From assembly GCF_004959925.1 (NCBI RefSeq), contig NZ_SPUW01000001.1, positions 1,178,001-1,242,000 of the forward strand: a stretch of DNA of 64,000 bases, in the 5' to 3' direction. The notes under the pieces are model-generated. The model was given only the letters and a program-made list of their open reading frames with translations. It did not search any database and was not told the origin of the DNA. This document shows positions 9,102-20,318 of the stretch, piece by piece. Made by a program: the position numbers and the translations under genes. Position 1 is the first letter of the stretch. Every line of letters starts with the position of its first letter. Source of the DNA: Pseudooceanicola onchidii (GTDB lineage Bacteria > Pseudomonadota > Alphaproteobacteria > Rhodobacterales > Rhodobacteraceae).

Positions 9102-9140
9102 GGTGCGCTTTCCACACGGAAAGCGCACCATTTTCATTTT
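9102..9140 (+). terminator. Strong rho-independent terminator after the 43-residue gene
   Basis: GGTGCGCTTTCC (9102-9113) and its exact complement GGAAAGCGCACC (9118-9129) form a perfect 12-bp stem with a 4-nt loop, followed by ATTTTCATTTT. It isolates the microprotein transcript from bamA. Confidence 0.9.
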
Positions 9141-9154
9141 GTGCCCGATGCATT

Positions 9155-9182
9155 TTGACAAGGCCGGAGGGACGGGTTAGTC
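9155..9182 (+). promoter_or_regulatory. Likely sigma-70 promoter of bamA
   Basis: A perfect -35 box TTGACA lies at 9155-9160. A weak -10 candidate TTAGTC follows at 9177-9182 after 16 bp. It lies between the terminator at 9102 and the bamA start at 9219, where a promoter is needed. Confidence 0.5.
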
Positions 9183-9218
9183 ACGGTCTGACAGGGGATA
9201 TCTGACCAGGTCTGGATT

Positions 9219-11579
9219 ATGAAAAGAACAAAGCGGAACGGGTCTGCCAGCCCGACGCACCGTCGGCCACTTGGCCGCGCTGCCGTTGCGGCACTGATGT
9301 TGGGCGGGGCGGTCATTGCCACCCCGGACATGACCCTCGCACAAAGCTATCGTTTCAACGCGGTCCAGGTGGACGGCAACGCACGCATCGAATCCGGCAC
9401 GGTCCTGACCTATGCCGGGATCGCGCGCGGGCAGACGGTGTCTGCGGCCCAGCTGAACGACGCCTATCAACGGCTTGTCGCCTCGGGTCTGTTTGAAAGC
9501 GTGCAGATCACGCCGCGTGGCGGCACGCTGGTGATCCAGGTCAAGGAATACCCGACGGTCAACCGCGTCCGGTTCGAAGGCAACCGCCGCCTCAAGGACG
9601 ATGCGCTGACGGAAATCGTTTCGTCGCAGCCGCGTCTCGTCTTCTCGCCCAGCAAGGCCGAAGCCGACGCCGAAAAGATCGCCGAGGCCTATGCCGAACA
9701 GGGCCGCATCTCGGCCCGCGTGACGCCCAAGATCATCCGCCGGTCCGACAACCGCGTCGACCTGGTCTTCGAGGTCTTCGAAGGCAAGAACACCGAGGTC
9801 AACCGCCTGACCTTCGTCGGCAACCGCGTCTATTCCGACCGCCGTCTGCGGCGCGTGCTGGAAACCAAGCAGGCCGGCCTGCTGCGCCAGCTGATCCGCC
9901 GCGACACGCTGGTCGAGGACCGGCTGCAGTACGACCAGCAGCTTCTGCGTGATTTCTACCTGTCGCGCGGCTACATCGACTTCCGGACCACCGCCGTGAA
10001 CGCCGAACTGGCCCGCGAACGCGATGCCTACTTCGTGACGTTCAACGTGCAGGAAGGCCAGCAGTTCAAGTTCGGCACGATCACCGTCGTCTCCGACTAC
10101 CCCAAGGCCGATGCCGAGGTGTATGACGGCGTGGTCCGCATCCGCTCGGGATCGGTCTATTCGCCGCTGGACGTGGAAAACGCCATCGCCCGGATGGAGG
10201 CACAGGCCGTTCGCGAAGGGCTGGATTTCCTGCGGGTCGAACCGCGTGTCACCCGCAACGACCGTGACCTGACGCTGGATATCGAATTTGTCCTGACCCG
10301 TGGACCGCGCGTCTTCGTCGAACGAATCGACGTCGAAGGCAACACGACCACGCTGGACCGCGTCGTGCGTCAGCAGTTCAAGATCGTCGAAGGCGATCCG
10401 TTCAACCCGCGCCAGATCCGGCAGGCGGCGGAACGCATCCGCGCGCTTGGCTACTTCGAGACCGCGCAGGTCAACGCCCGCGAAGGGTCGGCCCCCGATC
10501 AGGTTGTCGTGGATGTCGACGTCGAAGAGAAACCGACCGGGTCGCTGACCTTCGGTGGTACCTTCTCGACCAACTCGGGCTTCGGCCTGGCCGTGTCGTT
10601 CAGCGAACGCAACTTCCTGGGCCGTGGTCAGACGCTGAACCTGTCGGCCACCGGTGCGGATTCGAACAAGAACTACAGCATCGGCTTCGTCGAACCCTAC
10701 TTCCTGGGCCGCGACGTCGCGTTCGATTTCAACATCGGCTACGTCGAAACCGAAAGCTACAACGCGCCCTACAACACCGAAGCCACGAACTTCGGGTTCG
10801 GCTTCACCTTCCCGCTTGGTGAGAAGTCCCGTCTGGGCCTGCGTTACCAGCTGGACAATTCGGCCATGACTGCCTCGGCGGGTACCGTCACTGGCAATGT
10901 CATTGCCCAGGAAATCCTCAAGAACGACGTACTGTCCAGCTCGCTCGGCTATACCTACACCTACGACACCCGGACCACCGGCATCGATCCGAACAAGGGC
11001 TTCCTGTTCGAATTCGGCCAGGACTATTCGGGCATCGGCGGGGACACGCAGTTCGTGCGCACCAAGGCCCGCGCCGTGGCGCAGACCCGCGTTCTGAACG
11101 AAGAAGTCACACTGCGCGCCAGCCTGCGCGGCGGCATGCTGAGCTATACCAAGGGCTCTAGCCGCACGCTCGACCGGGTCAACCTGATGGGCGAATACCT
11201 GCGTGGCTTCACTCCCGACGGGGTGGGCCCGCGTGAATACGACGCCGGTGGCGGTACCTTCAATGACGCGCTTGGCGGCAACATGTTCGTCGTCGGCAGC
11301 CTCGAGGCGGACTTCCCCATTGGCCTGCCCGAAGAATACGGGATCTCCGGCGGGGCCTTCTATGACATCTCGAATGTCTGGGATGTCGGTGCCTCGGGGG
11401 CCAACGCCGCTGCGGGTGACCTGCTCTACAACAACGGCTCGTTCCGTCATGTCGTCGGTCTGTCGGTCTTCTGGGACACCCCCATTGGCCCGCTGCGCTT
11501 CAACTTCGCCAAGGCCCTCAAGAAGGAAGCCCGCGATGAAGAGCAGTTCTTCAACCTGACGATCCGCTCGGAATTCTGA
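9219..11579 (+). CDS. bamA: Outer-membrane protein assembly factor BamA
   Basis: Central component of the BAM complex that folds beta-barrel proteins into the outer membrane. The 786-residue precursor has a signal peptide with a polar N-region and AALMLGGAVIATP core, cut near TLAQS. Five POTRA repeats follow (for example YRFNAVQVDGNARIES, VNRVRFEGNRRLKDD, FVERIDVEGNTTTLD), then the C-terminal barrel from about residue 440 with the NKGFLFEFGQD region and a final aromatic signal NLTIRSEF. The position before skp and lpx genes is classic. Confidence 0.96.
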   Translation: MKRTKRNGSASPTHRRPLGRAAVAALMLGGAVIATPDMTLAQSYRFNAVQVDGNARIESGTVLTYAGIARGQTVSAAQLNDAYQRLVASGLFESVQITPRGGTLVIQVKEYPTVNRVRFEGNRRLKDDALTEIVSSQPRLVFSPSKAEADAEKIAEAYAEQGRISARVTPKIIRRSDNRVDLVFEVFEGKNTEVNRLTFVGNRVYSDRRLRRVLETKQAGLLRQLIRRDTLVEDRLQYDQQLLRDFYLSRGYIDFRTTAVNAELARERDAYFVTFNVQEGQQFKFGTITVVSDYPKADAEVYDGVVRIRSGSVYSPLDVENAIARMEAQAVREGLDFLRVEPRVTRNDRDLTLDIEFVLTRGPRVFVERIDVEGNTTTLDRVVRQQFKIVEGDPFNPRQIRQAAERIRALGYFETAQVNAREGSAPDQVVVDVDVEEKPTGSLTFGGTFSTNSGFGLAVSFSERNFLGRGQTLNLSATGADSNKNYSIGFVEPYFLGRDVAFDFNIGYVETESYNAPYNTEATNFGFGFTFPLGEKSRLGLRYQLDNSAMTASAGTVTGNVIAQEILKNDVLSSSLGYTYTYDTRTTGIDPNKGFLFEFGQDYSGIGGDTQFVRTKARAVAQTRVLNEEVTLRASLRGGMLSYTKGSSRTLDRVNLMGEYLRGFTPDGVGPREYDAGGGTFNDALGGNMFVVGSLEADFPIGLPEEYGISGGAFYDISNVWDVGASGANAAAGDLLYNNGSFRHVVGLSVFWDTPIGPLRFNFAKALKKEARDEEQFFNLTIRSEF

Positions 11580-11587
11580 GGACACAG

Positions 11588-12241
11588 GTGCATCCGCGCT
11601 GGTTCACATCCACGATAAGGGCGGTCGGTGTCTCGGCCGCCCTTTTCGCTGCCGGTCCAGTGGCGGCGCAATCCGGGTTTGAACCCGGCCGGACCGAGGG
11701 CACGGAATTCAGCGCCATCCTGACGCTGGACACTGATCGCCTGCTGACCGAAAGCGCCGCCGGGCGTGCGATTGACGAGGAACTGGCCGAAACCAGTGCC
11801 GTTCTCGCCGCCGAAAACCGCCGGATCGAGGCCGAGCTGACGGAAGAGGAGAAAGACCTGTCCGTGCGCCGGTCCTCACTGACCGCGGAAGCCTTCCGCG
11901 CCGAGGCCGCCGCGTTCGACGCCAAGGTCAACGACGTGCGCGAGGAACAGGACGCCAAGCTGCGCGACCTGCAGGCCCGCGCCGAAGCGGCCCGCCGTCG
12001 CATCCTTCAGGCGGCCAACCCCGTACTGGCCTCGCTGATGCAGGACACCGGCGCCGTCGCGATCCTGGAAAAGAATACCGTGATCGTCGCCCTGCAGTCG
12101 GTCGACATCACCGCCCTGGCGATCCAGCGGCTGGACGCGGCGATGGCCGATGGCGGCCTGGGGCTGATCACGGATGATGACAGCCCGTCACAAGATCCCG
12201 CCGCGCCCGGCGTCGACGCGCCCACGGCCCCGGCCGACTGA
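11588..12241 (+). CDS. OmpH/Skp-family periplasmic chaperone
   Basis: Skp-like holdase for unfolded outer-membrane proteins. The 217-residue protein starts with GTG at 11588, 9 bp after the bamA stop. It has a signal peptide (VSAALFAAGPVAAQ) and then FSAILTLDTDRLLTESAAG, the OmpH N-terminal strand, followed by about 90 residues of charged coiled coil (LAAENRRIEAELTEEEKDL onward). The last 25 residues are a Pro/Ala/Asp-rich tail not seen in the E. coli protein. OmpH-family membership is clear by position and pattern; identity is otherwise low. Confidence 0.85.
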   Translation: MHPRWFTSTIRAVGVSAALFAAGPVAAQSGFEPGRTEGTEFSAILTLDTDRLLTESAAGRAIDEELAETSAVLAAENRRIEAELTEEEKDLSVRRSSLTAEAFRAEAAAFDAKVNDVREEQDAKLRDLQARAEAARRRILQAANPVLASLMQDTGAVAILEKNTVIVALQSVDITALAIQRLDAAMADGGLGLITDDDSPSQDPAAPGVDAPTAPAD

Positions 12242-12305
12242 CCGCACGGCGCTTGCCCGGATGCGGGCGACTTGCTAGGCACCCCCAAAGACGAAAGGAC
12301 AGCCC

Positions 12306-12770
12306 ATGAGCGACACCCTGAAATCCGCCGATATCGGGCTTATCCAGCGGATCATCCCGCACCGCTATCCCTTCCTGCTGGTCGACCGGGTCGAGGAAAT
12401 CAACGGCTACCAGTCCGCGCTTGGCATCAAGAACGTCACGATGAACGAGCCGCACTTCCAGGGCCATTTCCCCGGCAAGCCGATCATGCCCGGCGTCACC
12501 ATCGTCGAAGCCATGGCCCAGACCGCCGCCGTCATGGTGGGTGTCGACATGGACATGGCCGACAAGGAGCTGCTGGTCTATTTCATGGCCATCGACAACT
12601 GCAAGTTCCGGCGCATGGTCGTGCCCGGGGATGTGCTGAAGATGCGGCTGACCACGGTGCGCGGCAAGCCCGGCGCCAAGGTCTGGAAGTTCAAGGGCGT
12701 GGCCGAGGTCGAGGGTGAACTGGCCTGCGAGGCCGAATTCACCGCGATGATGGACCTGCCGAAGGAGTAA
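12306..12770 (+). CDS. fabZ: 3-hydroxyacyl-ACP dehydratase FabZ
   Basis: Hotdog-fold dehydratase of fatty-acid elongation. The 154-residue protein has the N-terminal [14 protein letters not shown] and the active-site region [15 protein letters not shown], with catalytic His54 and Glu68 (TIVEAMAQ). It lies between skp and lpxA; in many proteobacteria lpxD separates these two, but here it does not. Three bp separate it from lpxA. Confidence 0.96.
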   Translation: MSDTLKSADIGLIQRIIPHRYPFLLVDRVEEINGYQSALGIKNVTMNEPHFQGHFPGKPIMPGVTIVEAMAQTAAVMVGVDMDMADKELLVYFMAIDNCKFRRMVVPGDVLKMRLTTVRGKPGAKVWKFKGVAEVEGELACEAEFTAMMDLPKE

Positions 12771-12773
12771 CCC

Positions 12774-13577
12774 ATGGCCGTAGATCCGGGCGCAGAGGTC
12801 CACGCCTCTGCCATCATCGAAGACGGCGCGGTGATCGAGGCCGGCGTCACCATCGGCCCCTTCTGCCACATCGGCCCCAAGGTCGTGCTGCGGCGGGGCG
12901 TACGGCTGATGAGCCATGTCGTCGTGCAGGGCATCACCGAGATCGGAGAGGACACGCTGGTCCATCCCTTTGCGGTTCTGGGTGGCATCCCGCAGGACAA
13001 GAAGTTCAAGGGCGAGGAAACCACGCTTACCGTCGGCAAGCGCAACCGGATCCGCGAACATGTCACCATGAACACCGGCACCGAAGGCGGTGGCGGCGTC
13101 ACCCGCGTGGGCGACGACGGGCTGTTCATGGCCGGCTGCCACATCGCGCATGACTGCATCCTTGGCAACAACGTGATCGTGGTGAACAACGCCGCGCTGG
13201 CCGGGCATTGCATCATCGACGACGAGGTCATCATCGGTGGTCTCTCGGGCGTGCACCAGTTCGTCCGCATCGGGCGCGGGGCCATCATCGGTGCCGTCAC
13301 CATGGTCACCAACGACGTGATTCCGCATGGCCTTGTGCAGGCGCCGCGCGGGCACCTGGACGGGCTGAACCTTGTCGGGCTGAAACGCCGCGGCGTGGCG
13401 CGGTCCGACATCACGGCACTGCGCGCGGCCTTCCAGATGCTGGCGCAGGGCGAAGGCGCCTTCCAGGATCGTGCCCGCCGCCTGGGCGAGGAAACCGAAA
13501 GCGATTACGTCCGAGAGATCGTCGATTTCGTCACCGGCGCCAGCGACCGGTCCTTCCTGACGCCGGGCAAGGGCTGA
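12774..13577 (+). CDS. lpxA: UDP-GlcNAc acyltransferase LpxA
   Basis: First step of lipid A synthesis: moves an R-3-hydroxyacyl chain from ACP to UDP-N-acetylglucosamine. The 267-residue protein shows the left-handed beta-helix hexapeptide pattern throughout, with the catalytic region MAGCHIAHDCILGNN and the HGLVQAPRG segment. Length matches the family. It directly abuts lpxI. Confidence 0.96.
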   Translation: MAVDPGAEVHASAIIEDGAVIEAGVTIGPFCHIGPKVVLRRGVRLMSHVVVQGITEIGEDTLVHPFAVLGGIPQDKKFKGEETTLTVGKRNRIREHVTMNTGTEGGGGVTRVGDDGLFMAGCHIAHDCILGNNVIVVNNAALAGHCIIDDEVIIGGLSGVHQFVRIGRGAIIGAVTMVTNDVIPHGLVQAPRGHLDGLNLVGLKRRGVARSDITALRAAFQMLAQGEGAFQDRARRLGEETESDYVREIVDFVTGASDRSFLTPGKG

Positions 13578-14381
13578 ATGGCGCGGCTCGGGATCATTGC
13601 CGGGGGCGGGGGCCTGCCCGTCGCCCTGGCGGCTGCCGATCCCGGGGCGCAGTGTGTGGGGTTCGAGGGCATTGCCACCGACCTGCCGTCCGATCGGTTG
13701 CAGATGCACCGGTTCGAACGGCTTGGCGCCCTGTTCGATGCGCTGCGCGGTGCGGGCGTGACCCGGGTGGTCATGGCCGGGGCCATGTCGCGCCCCGCCT
13801 TCGATCCCGCCGCGCTGGATCCCGTCACGACAGCGCTGTTGCCCCGTCTGACGGCGGCGATGCAGCAGGGCGACGACCAGCTGCTGCGCTTCGTGATCAC
13901 CCTGTTTGAAGATCAGGGATTCGAGGTCGTCGGCGCCGCCGATCTGCTGCCTGACCTCACCGCCGCGCCGGGCCTTCTGGCGGGGCCGGAACCCGGGGCC
14001 TCGGCCCGGGGCGACGTGGCGCAGGCGCGCGCGATTCTTGACGCTCTCTCGCCGCTCGACGTCGGGCAGGGCTGCGTGGTGGCCGGGGGACTATGCCTCG
14101 GGGTCGAGACACTGCAGGGCACCGATGCGCTTTTGCGGTTCGTGGGCAACACCCCGGCGGCTTTGCGTGGTGATCGGCGCGGCGTGTTGGTCAAGCGGCC
14201 CAAGGCGGGGCAGGACCTGCGCGTCGACATGCCGGCCATCGGGCCGGATACCATCCGCGCCGCCGTGGACGCAGGGCTTGAAGGCATCGCCATCGCCGCC
14301 CGCGCCACCGTGCTGATCGACCGGCCATCGCTTCTCTCGGCCTGTGCCGAGCATGGTCTTTTCCTGCTGGCAGAGCCCTGA
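13578..14381 (+). CDS. lpxI: UDP-2,3-diacylglucosamine pyrophosphatase LpxI
   Basis: Alphaproteobacterial alternative to LpxH (DUF1009 family); hydrolyses UDP-2,3-diacylglucosamine to lipid X and UMP. The 267-residue protein starts with LGIIAGGGGLPVALA, has MAGAMSRPAFDP, and ends with KAGQDLRVDMPAIGPDT and the GIAIAARATVLID region, all family features. It starts directly after the lpxA stop and overlaps lpxB by one base (TGATG). Confidence 0.95.
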   Translation: MARLGIIAGGGGLPVALAAADPGAQCVGFEGIATDLPSDRLQMHRFERLGALFDALRGAGVTRVVMAGAMSRPAFDPAALDPVTTALLPRLTAAMQQGDDQLLRFVITLFEDQGFEVVGAADLLPDLTAAPGLLAGPEPGASARGDVAQARAILDALSPLDVGQGCVVAGGLCLGVETLQGTDALLRFVGNTPAALRGDRRGVLVKRPKAGQDLRVDMPAIGPDTIRAAVDAGLEGIAIAARATVLIDRPSLLSACAEHGLFLLAEP

Positions 14382-15520
14382 TGCGCGTCTTCCTGATCGC
14401 CGGAGAGCCTTCGGGCGATGCGCTTGGACAGGCGCTGATGCAGGGGTTGAAGACGCTTGTGCCCGATGTGGCCTTCGAAGGCATCGGCGGCCCACGCATG
14501 TGCGGTGAGGGGATGCAGAGCCTCTTTCCCATGGACGAGCTGTCGGTCATGGGGCTGGCCGAGATCCTGCCGAAGTACTTTCACCTCAAGCGCCGCATCC
14601 GCGAAAGCGCCGAGGCTGCTCTGGCCAGCAAACCGGACGTTCTGATCACCATCGACAGCCCCGACTTCTGCCTGCGTGTGGCGAAGCTGGTGAAGGCCGC
14701 CAGTACCATCCGCACGGTGCACTACGTCGCGCCCACGGTCTGGGCCTGGCGTCCGGGGCGGGCGGCGAAGATGGCGCAGATGATCGACCAGGTCCTGGCG
14801 CTCTTCCCGTTCGAGCCGCCCTACATGCAGGCCGCCGGGATGGAGTGTGACTTTGTCGGCCACCCGATCGCCACCCAGCCCCGCGCAACCGACGCCGACG
14901 CGCGCGCCTTCCGTGCCGCCCACGACATCGGAGAGGCACCGCTGGCCCTTCTGTTACCCGGGTCGCGCCACGGCGAGGTTACGCGCATCGCCCCCGTGCT
15001 GGCCGAGGCGCTGCGGCGCATGACCGACCGGCGGCCCGAGCTGCGCGCCGTGCTGCCCGCCGCCACGCCCGTTGCGGCGCGGTTGACGGACATGATGGCC
15101 GACTGGCCGGTCAAACCGATCCTTCTGGATCCCGCCGCCACCGATGATGCCACCAAGCGCGCGGCCTTCAGGGCGGCGGACGTGGCCATCGCGGCCTCGG
15201 GCACGGTGTCGCTGGAACTGGCCGCCGCCCGCACGCCCATGGTCATCGCCTACAAGATGAACCCGCTGACCTTCGCGATCATGCAGCGCATGGTGGTGAC
15301 GGATACGGTGACGCTGGTGAACCTTGTCGCCGACAGCCGCACCGTACCCGAATACCTAGGGCCCGACTGCCGGGCCGAGCTGATCGCGCCCGCCGCTCTC
15401 AAGATCCTGACGGACCCGAGCGCGCAGGACGCGGCCATGGCCCTGACAATGGAGCGTCTGGGCGAAGGGGGCGAGCCGCCGGGGCTGCGCGCTGCCCGGG
15501 CCGTGGTGGAACGGCTCTGA
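14381..15520 (+). CDS. lpxB: Lipid-A-disaccharide synthase LpxB
   Basis: Glycosyltransferase (GT19) that joins lipid X and UDP-diacylglucosamine into the lipid A disaccharide. The 379-residue protein begins MRVFLIAGEPSGDALG and contains FEGIGGPRM, DSPDFCLRVAK, YVAPTVWAWRPGRA, LLLPGSRHGEV and the C-terminal AASGTVSLELA and VNLVAD segments. It closes the skp-fabZ-lpxA-lpxI-lpxB group. Confidence 0.96.
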   Translation: MRVFLIAGEPSGDALGQALMQGLKTLVPDVAFEGIGGPRMCGEGMQSLFPMDELSVMGLAEILPKYFHLKRRIRESAEAALASKPDVLITIDSPDFCLRVAKLVKAASTIRTVHYVAPTVWAWRPGRAAKMAQMIDQVLALFPFEPPYMQAAGMECDFVGHPIATQPRATDADARAFRAAHDIGEAPLALLLPGSRHGEVTRIAPVLAEALRRMTDRRPELRAVLPAATPVAARLTDMMADWPVKPILLDPAATDDATKRAAFRAADVAIAASGTVSLELAAARTPMVIAYKMNPLTFAIMQRMVVTDTVTLVNLVADSRTVPEYLGPDCRAELIAPAALKILTDPSAQDAAMALTMERLGEGGEPPGLRAARAVVERL

Positions 15521-15528
15521 TCCCACGC

Positions 15529-15561
15529 GCCTCCGGCGGGAGTATTTCGGGCAAGATGAAG
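15529..15561 (+). repeat. 33-bp Roseobacter-type intergenic element, copy 2
   Basis: Begins GCCTCCGGCGGGAG and ends GCAAGATGAAG. It differs from the copy at 26168-26200 at about three positions. It sits between the convergent lpxB and mnmA stops and ends 5 bp from the mnmA stop codon. Its left half (CCTCCGGCGGGAG) can form a small GC hairpin. Confidence 0.75.
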
Positions 15562-15565
15562 GGGA

Positions 15566-16708
15566 TCAGCCCTTCCAGATCCAGCCACCGCCCAGGATGC
15601 GCGTGCCGCCGGTCTCGTAGAAGACGCAGGCCTGCCCGGGCGATACGCCTTCTTCTGCGGTCAGCAGTTCGACCACCGCTTCGGTGTCGGAAATCGGGCG
15701 CAGGATCGCATCGCGCGGCGGCCGGGTCGACCGTACCTTGACCGAAATGTGGCGCTCGGCCTGGTCGGTCAGCTTGCCGTCGCCCAGCCAGTTGATCTCG
15801 CGTACGGGGACCTGGCGGGTGGCCAGCATCTCTTTCGGGCCGACGACCACGCGGCGGGTGTCGACGTCAAGCTTGACGACATAGAGCGGTTCGGTGAGGC
15901 CGCCGATGCCCAGACCGCGCCGCTGGCCGATGGTGTAATGGATCACGCCCTCATGCTTGCCCAGCACGCGGCCTTGCACGTCCACGATCTCTCCGGGTTC
16001 GGCGGCGCCGGGGCGCAGTTTTTCGATCACCGAGGCATAGTTGCCGTTCGGCACGAAGCAGATGTCCTGGCTGTCGGGCTTGTCGGCCACGGGCAGGCCG
16101 TACTTGGCCGCCAGCGCGCGGGTTTCGTTCTTGGACGGCAGGTGGCCAAGCGGGAAGCGCAGGTAGTCGAGCTGTTCCTGGGTCGTCGAGAAGAGGAAAT
16201 AGCTTTGATCGCGGTTGGCATCGGCGGCGCAGTGCAGTTCGGCCCCCTGCGCACCCATCTTGCGCTGGATGTAATGGCCCGTCGCCATGCAGTCGGCGTC
16301 CAGGTCGCGCGCGGTTTCCAGCAGGTCCTTGAACTTGACCCGTTCGTTGCAGCGGATGCAGGGCACCGGGGTCGCACCTGCAAGGTAGCTGTCGGCGAAT
16401 TCGTCTATCACCGCGTCCTTGAAGATGTTTTCATAGTCGAGGACATAATGCGGAAAGCCCATTTCCTCGGCCACGCGGCGCGCGTCGTGGATATCAAGAC
16501 CGGCACAGCAGGCGCCCTTCTTGGCCAGCGCCGCCCCGTGGTCGTAAAGCTGCAGCGTCACGCCCACGACGTCATAGCCTTCCTCGGCCAGCTGTGCCGC
16601 CACGACCGAGCTGTCGACGCCGCCCGACATGGCCACGACGACGCGCGTTTCGGACGGCGGTTTGGCGAATCCGAGCGAGTTGAGTCCGGTGTTCTGATCC
16701 AGCGGCAT
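15566..16708 (-). CDS. mnmA: tRNA-specific 2-thiouridylase MnmA
   Basis: Puts the 2-thio group on U34 of tRNA-Lys, -Glu and -Gln, using sulfur relayed to its cysteines. The 380-residue protein has the PP-loop [13 protein letters not shown], the catalytic cysteine motif [10 protein letters not shown], the second region PDSQDICFV, and the C-terminal [10 protein letters not shown] and [10 protein letters not shown] segments. I place the start at 16708 (MPLDQN) because GGAGG lies 6 nt upstream; an in-frame ATG at 16741 has none. It is divergent from sciP. Confidence 0.95.
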   Translation of the reverse strand: MPLDQNTGLNSLGFAKPPSETRVVVAMSGGVDSSVVAAQLAEEGYDVVGVTLQLYDHGAALAKKGACCAGLDIHDARRVAEEMGFPHYVLDYENIFKDAVIDEFADSYLAGATPVPCIRCNERVKFKDLLETARDLDADCMATGHYIQRKMGAQGAELHCAADANRDQSYFLFSTTQEQLDYLRFPLGHLPSKNETRALAAKYGLPVADKPDSQDICFVPNGNYASVIEKLRPGAAEPGEIVDVQGRVLGKHEGVIHYTIGQRRGLGIGGLTEPLYVVKLDVDTRRVVVGPKEMLATRQVPVREINWLGDGKLTDQAERHISVKVRSTRPPRDAILRPISDTEAVVELLTAEEGVSPGQACVFYETGGTRILGGGWIWKG

Positions 16709-16844
16709 GGGGCCCTCCGGGACGGATGTTGAACGAAGCATGAAGCAATAAGCGAAAATGCGAACAAATAATAGGCCGCGATTTCACCTCCCGTTAAACC
16801 CGAGCGGCAAGGATACCATCGGAACGGAAAAGGGTACGTGTGCG

Positions 16845-17123
16845 ATGTATCTTAAGAAAATCCCCGGGCCAAGGGCCGTGAACCTGCCCGATGGCTCTAT
16901 CATGACACGGGCGGATCTTCCGGCCGCGGAGACCACCAGGTGGGTCGCCTCTCGCAAGGCGGCCGTGGTGCGCGGCGTGGTCCATGGATTGATCACGCAG
17001 GACGAGGCGCTTGAGCTTTACAGGCTGAGCGAAGAGGAATTTCGCGAATGGGTCTGGGCCGTGTCGCGCCATGGGGAAGAGGCGCTGAAAGCCACAACTG
17101 TGCAGAAATTCAGGCAACCCTGA
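16845..17123 (+). CDS. sciP: CtrA inhibitor SciP (DUF1153)
   Basis: Small helix-turn-helix protein of the DUF1153 family; in Caulobacter SciP binds CtrA at its promoters and stops it from recruiting RNA polymerase. The 92-residue product (MYLKKIPGPRAVNLPDGS onward) contains the conserved TRWVASRKAAVV and LSEEEFREWV segments. An in-frame ATG at 16758 would extend it, but the shorter start gives the family's usual N terminus. It lies 112 bp before ctrA on the same strand; in Caulobacter the two genes are far apart. The neighbourhood supports a direct CtrA/SciP control circuit. Confidence 0.9.
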   Translation: MYLKKIPGPRAVNLPDGSIMTRADLPAAETTRWVASRKAAVVRGVVHGLITQDEALELYRLSEEEFREWVWAVSRHGEEALKATTVQKFRQP

Positions 17124-17180
17124 CACGGTAATGACAACTTTGAGTTGTTGAGAACTTTCTTGATATACGGTAATTGGTCA

Positions 17181-17230
17181 TTAACCATTTAGGGGCAGAG
17201 TGGGTTGTGTAAATAAAACTTAACGGAGTC
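17181..17230 (+). promoter_or_regulatory. CtrA binding sites and GANTC motif in the ctrA promoter
   Basis: TTAACCAT (17181-17188) matches the shorter CtrA motif known in Caulobacter. GTAA-N7-TTAA at 17209-17223 is a one-mismatch copy of the full TTAA-N7-TTAA box. A GANTC site (GAGTC) for the CcrM methylase lies at 17226-17230, just before the start codon at 17236. The layout suggests autoregulation and replication-linked methylation control, as in Caulobacter ctrA. Confidence 0.65.
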
Positions 17231-17235
17231 CGGTA

Positions 17236-17952
17236 ATGCGTGTGCTGCTCGTCGAAGATGATCCGACTACCTCGAAAAGCATCGAACTGATGCTGACCCA
17301 TGCCAATCTTAACGTCTATACGACGGATCTCGGGGAAGAAGGGATCGATCTGGCGAAGCTCTACGATTACGACCTGATCCTCCTTGACCTTGGACTGCCG
17401 GACATGAACGGCCACGAAGTTCTGCGCCAACTGCGCATGGCCCGTATCGACACGCCGATCCTGATCCTGTCCGGGGCCGACGACACGGAAAACAAGATAA
17501 AGGGCTTCGGCTTCGGTGCCGATGACTACATGACCAAACCCTTCCACCGCGAAGAACTGGTTGCCCGGATCCACGCCATCATCCGCCGGTCCAAGGGGCA
17601 TTCGCAATCCGTCATCAATACCGGCAAGGTTTCAGTCAATCTGGACGCAAAAACGGTCGAGGTCGGAAGCAAGGCCGTTCATCTGACCGGCAAGGAATAT
17701 CAAATGCTTGAGCTTCTTTCCCTGCGCAAGGGAACGACGCTGACAAAAGAGATGTTCCTCAATCATCTCTACGGCGGAATGGACGAGCCGGAATTGAAAA
17801 TCATCGACGTCTTCATCTGCAAATTGCGGAAGAAACTGTCGACTGCGACAGGCGGCGAGAATTACATCGAAACCGTCTGGGGCCGGGGCTACGTTCTGCG
17901 TGACCCGCAGCCCGAAGAAATGGATGATCAGCGGCTTGCCGTTGGCGCCTGA
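17236..17952 (+). CDS. ctrA: Cell-cycle response regulator CtrA
   Basis: Master OmpR-type response regulator; in Rhodobacterales it controls flagella, quorum-sensing output and gene transfer agents more than viability. The 238-residue protein has the receiver start [20 protein letters not shown], phospho-acceptor Asp51 ([10 protein letters not shown]), Lys in MTKPFHREE, and a winged-helix C-terminal domain with [20 protein letters not shown] and VWGRGYVL. Near-identity with Caulobacter CtrA over the receiver is evident by eye. The extreme C terminus lacks the Ala-Ala degradation tag and ends VGA. Confidence 0.96.
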   Translation: MRVLLVEDDPTTSKSIELMLTHANLNVYTTDLGEEGIDLAKLYDYDLILLDLGLPDMNGHEVLRQLRMARIDTPILILSGADDTENKIKGFGFGADDYMTKPFHREELVARIHAIIRRSKGHSQSVINTGKVSVNLDAKTVEVGSKAVHLTGKEYQMLELLSLRKGTTLTKEMFLNHLYGGMDEPELKIIDVFICKLRKKLSTATGGENYIETVWGRGYVLRDPQPEEMDDQRLAVGA

Positions 17953-17956
17953 ATAA

Positions 17957-20317
<2,361 letters not shown>

Positions 20318-20318
20318 C

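Noticed and set aside
9177-11585. Minus-strand open frame of 802 codons
   Set aside because: Exact antisense shadow of bamA, without ribosome site or recognisable domain.
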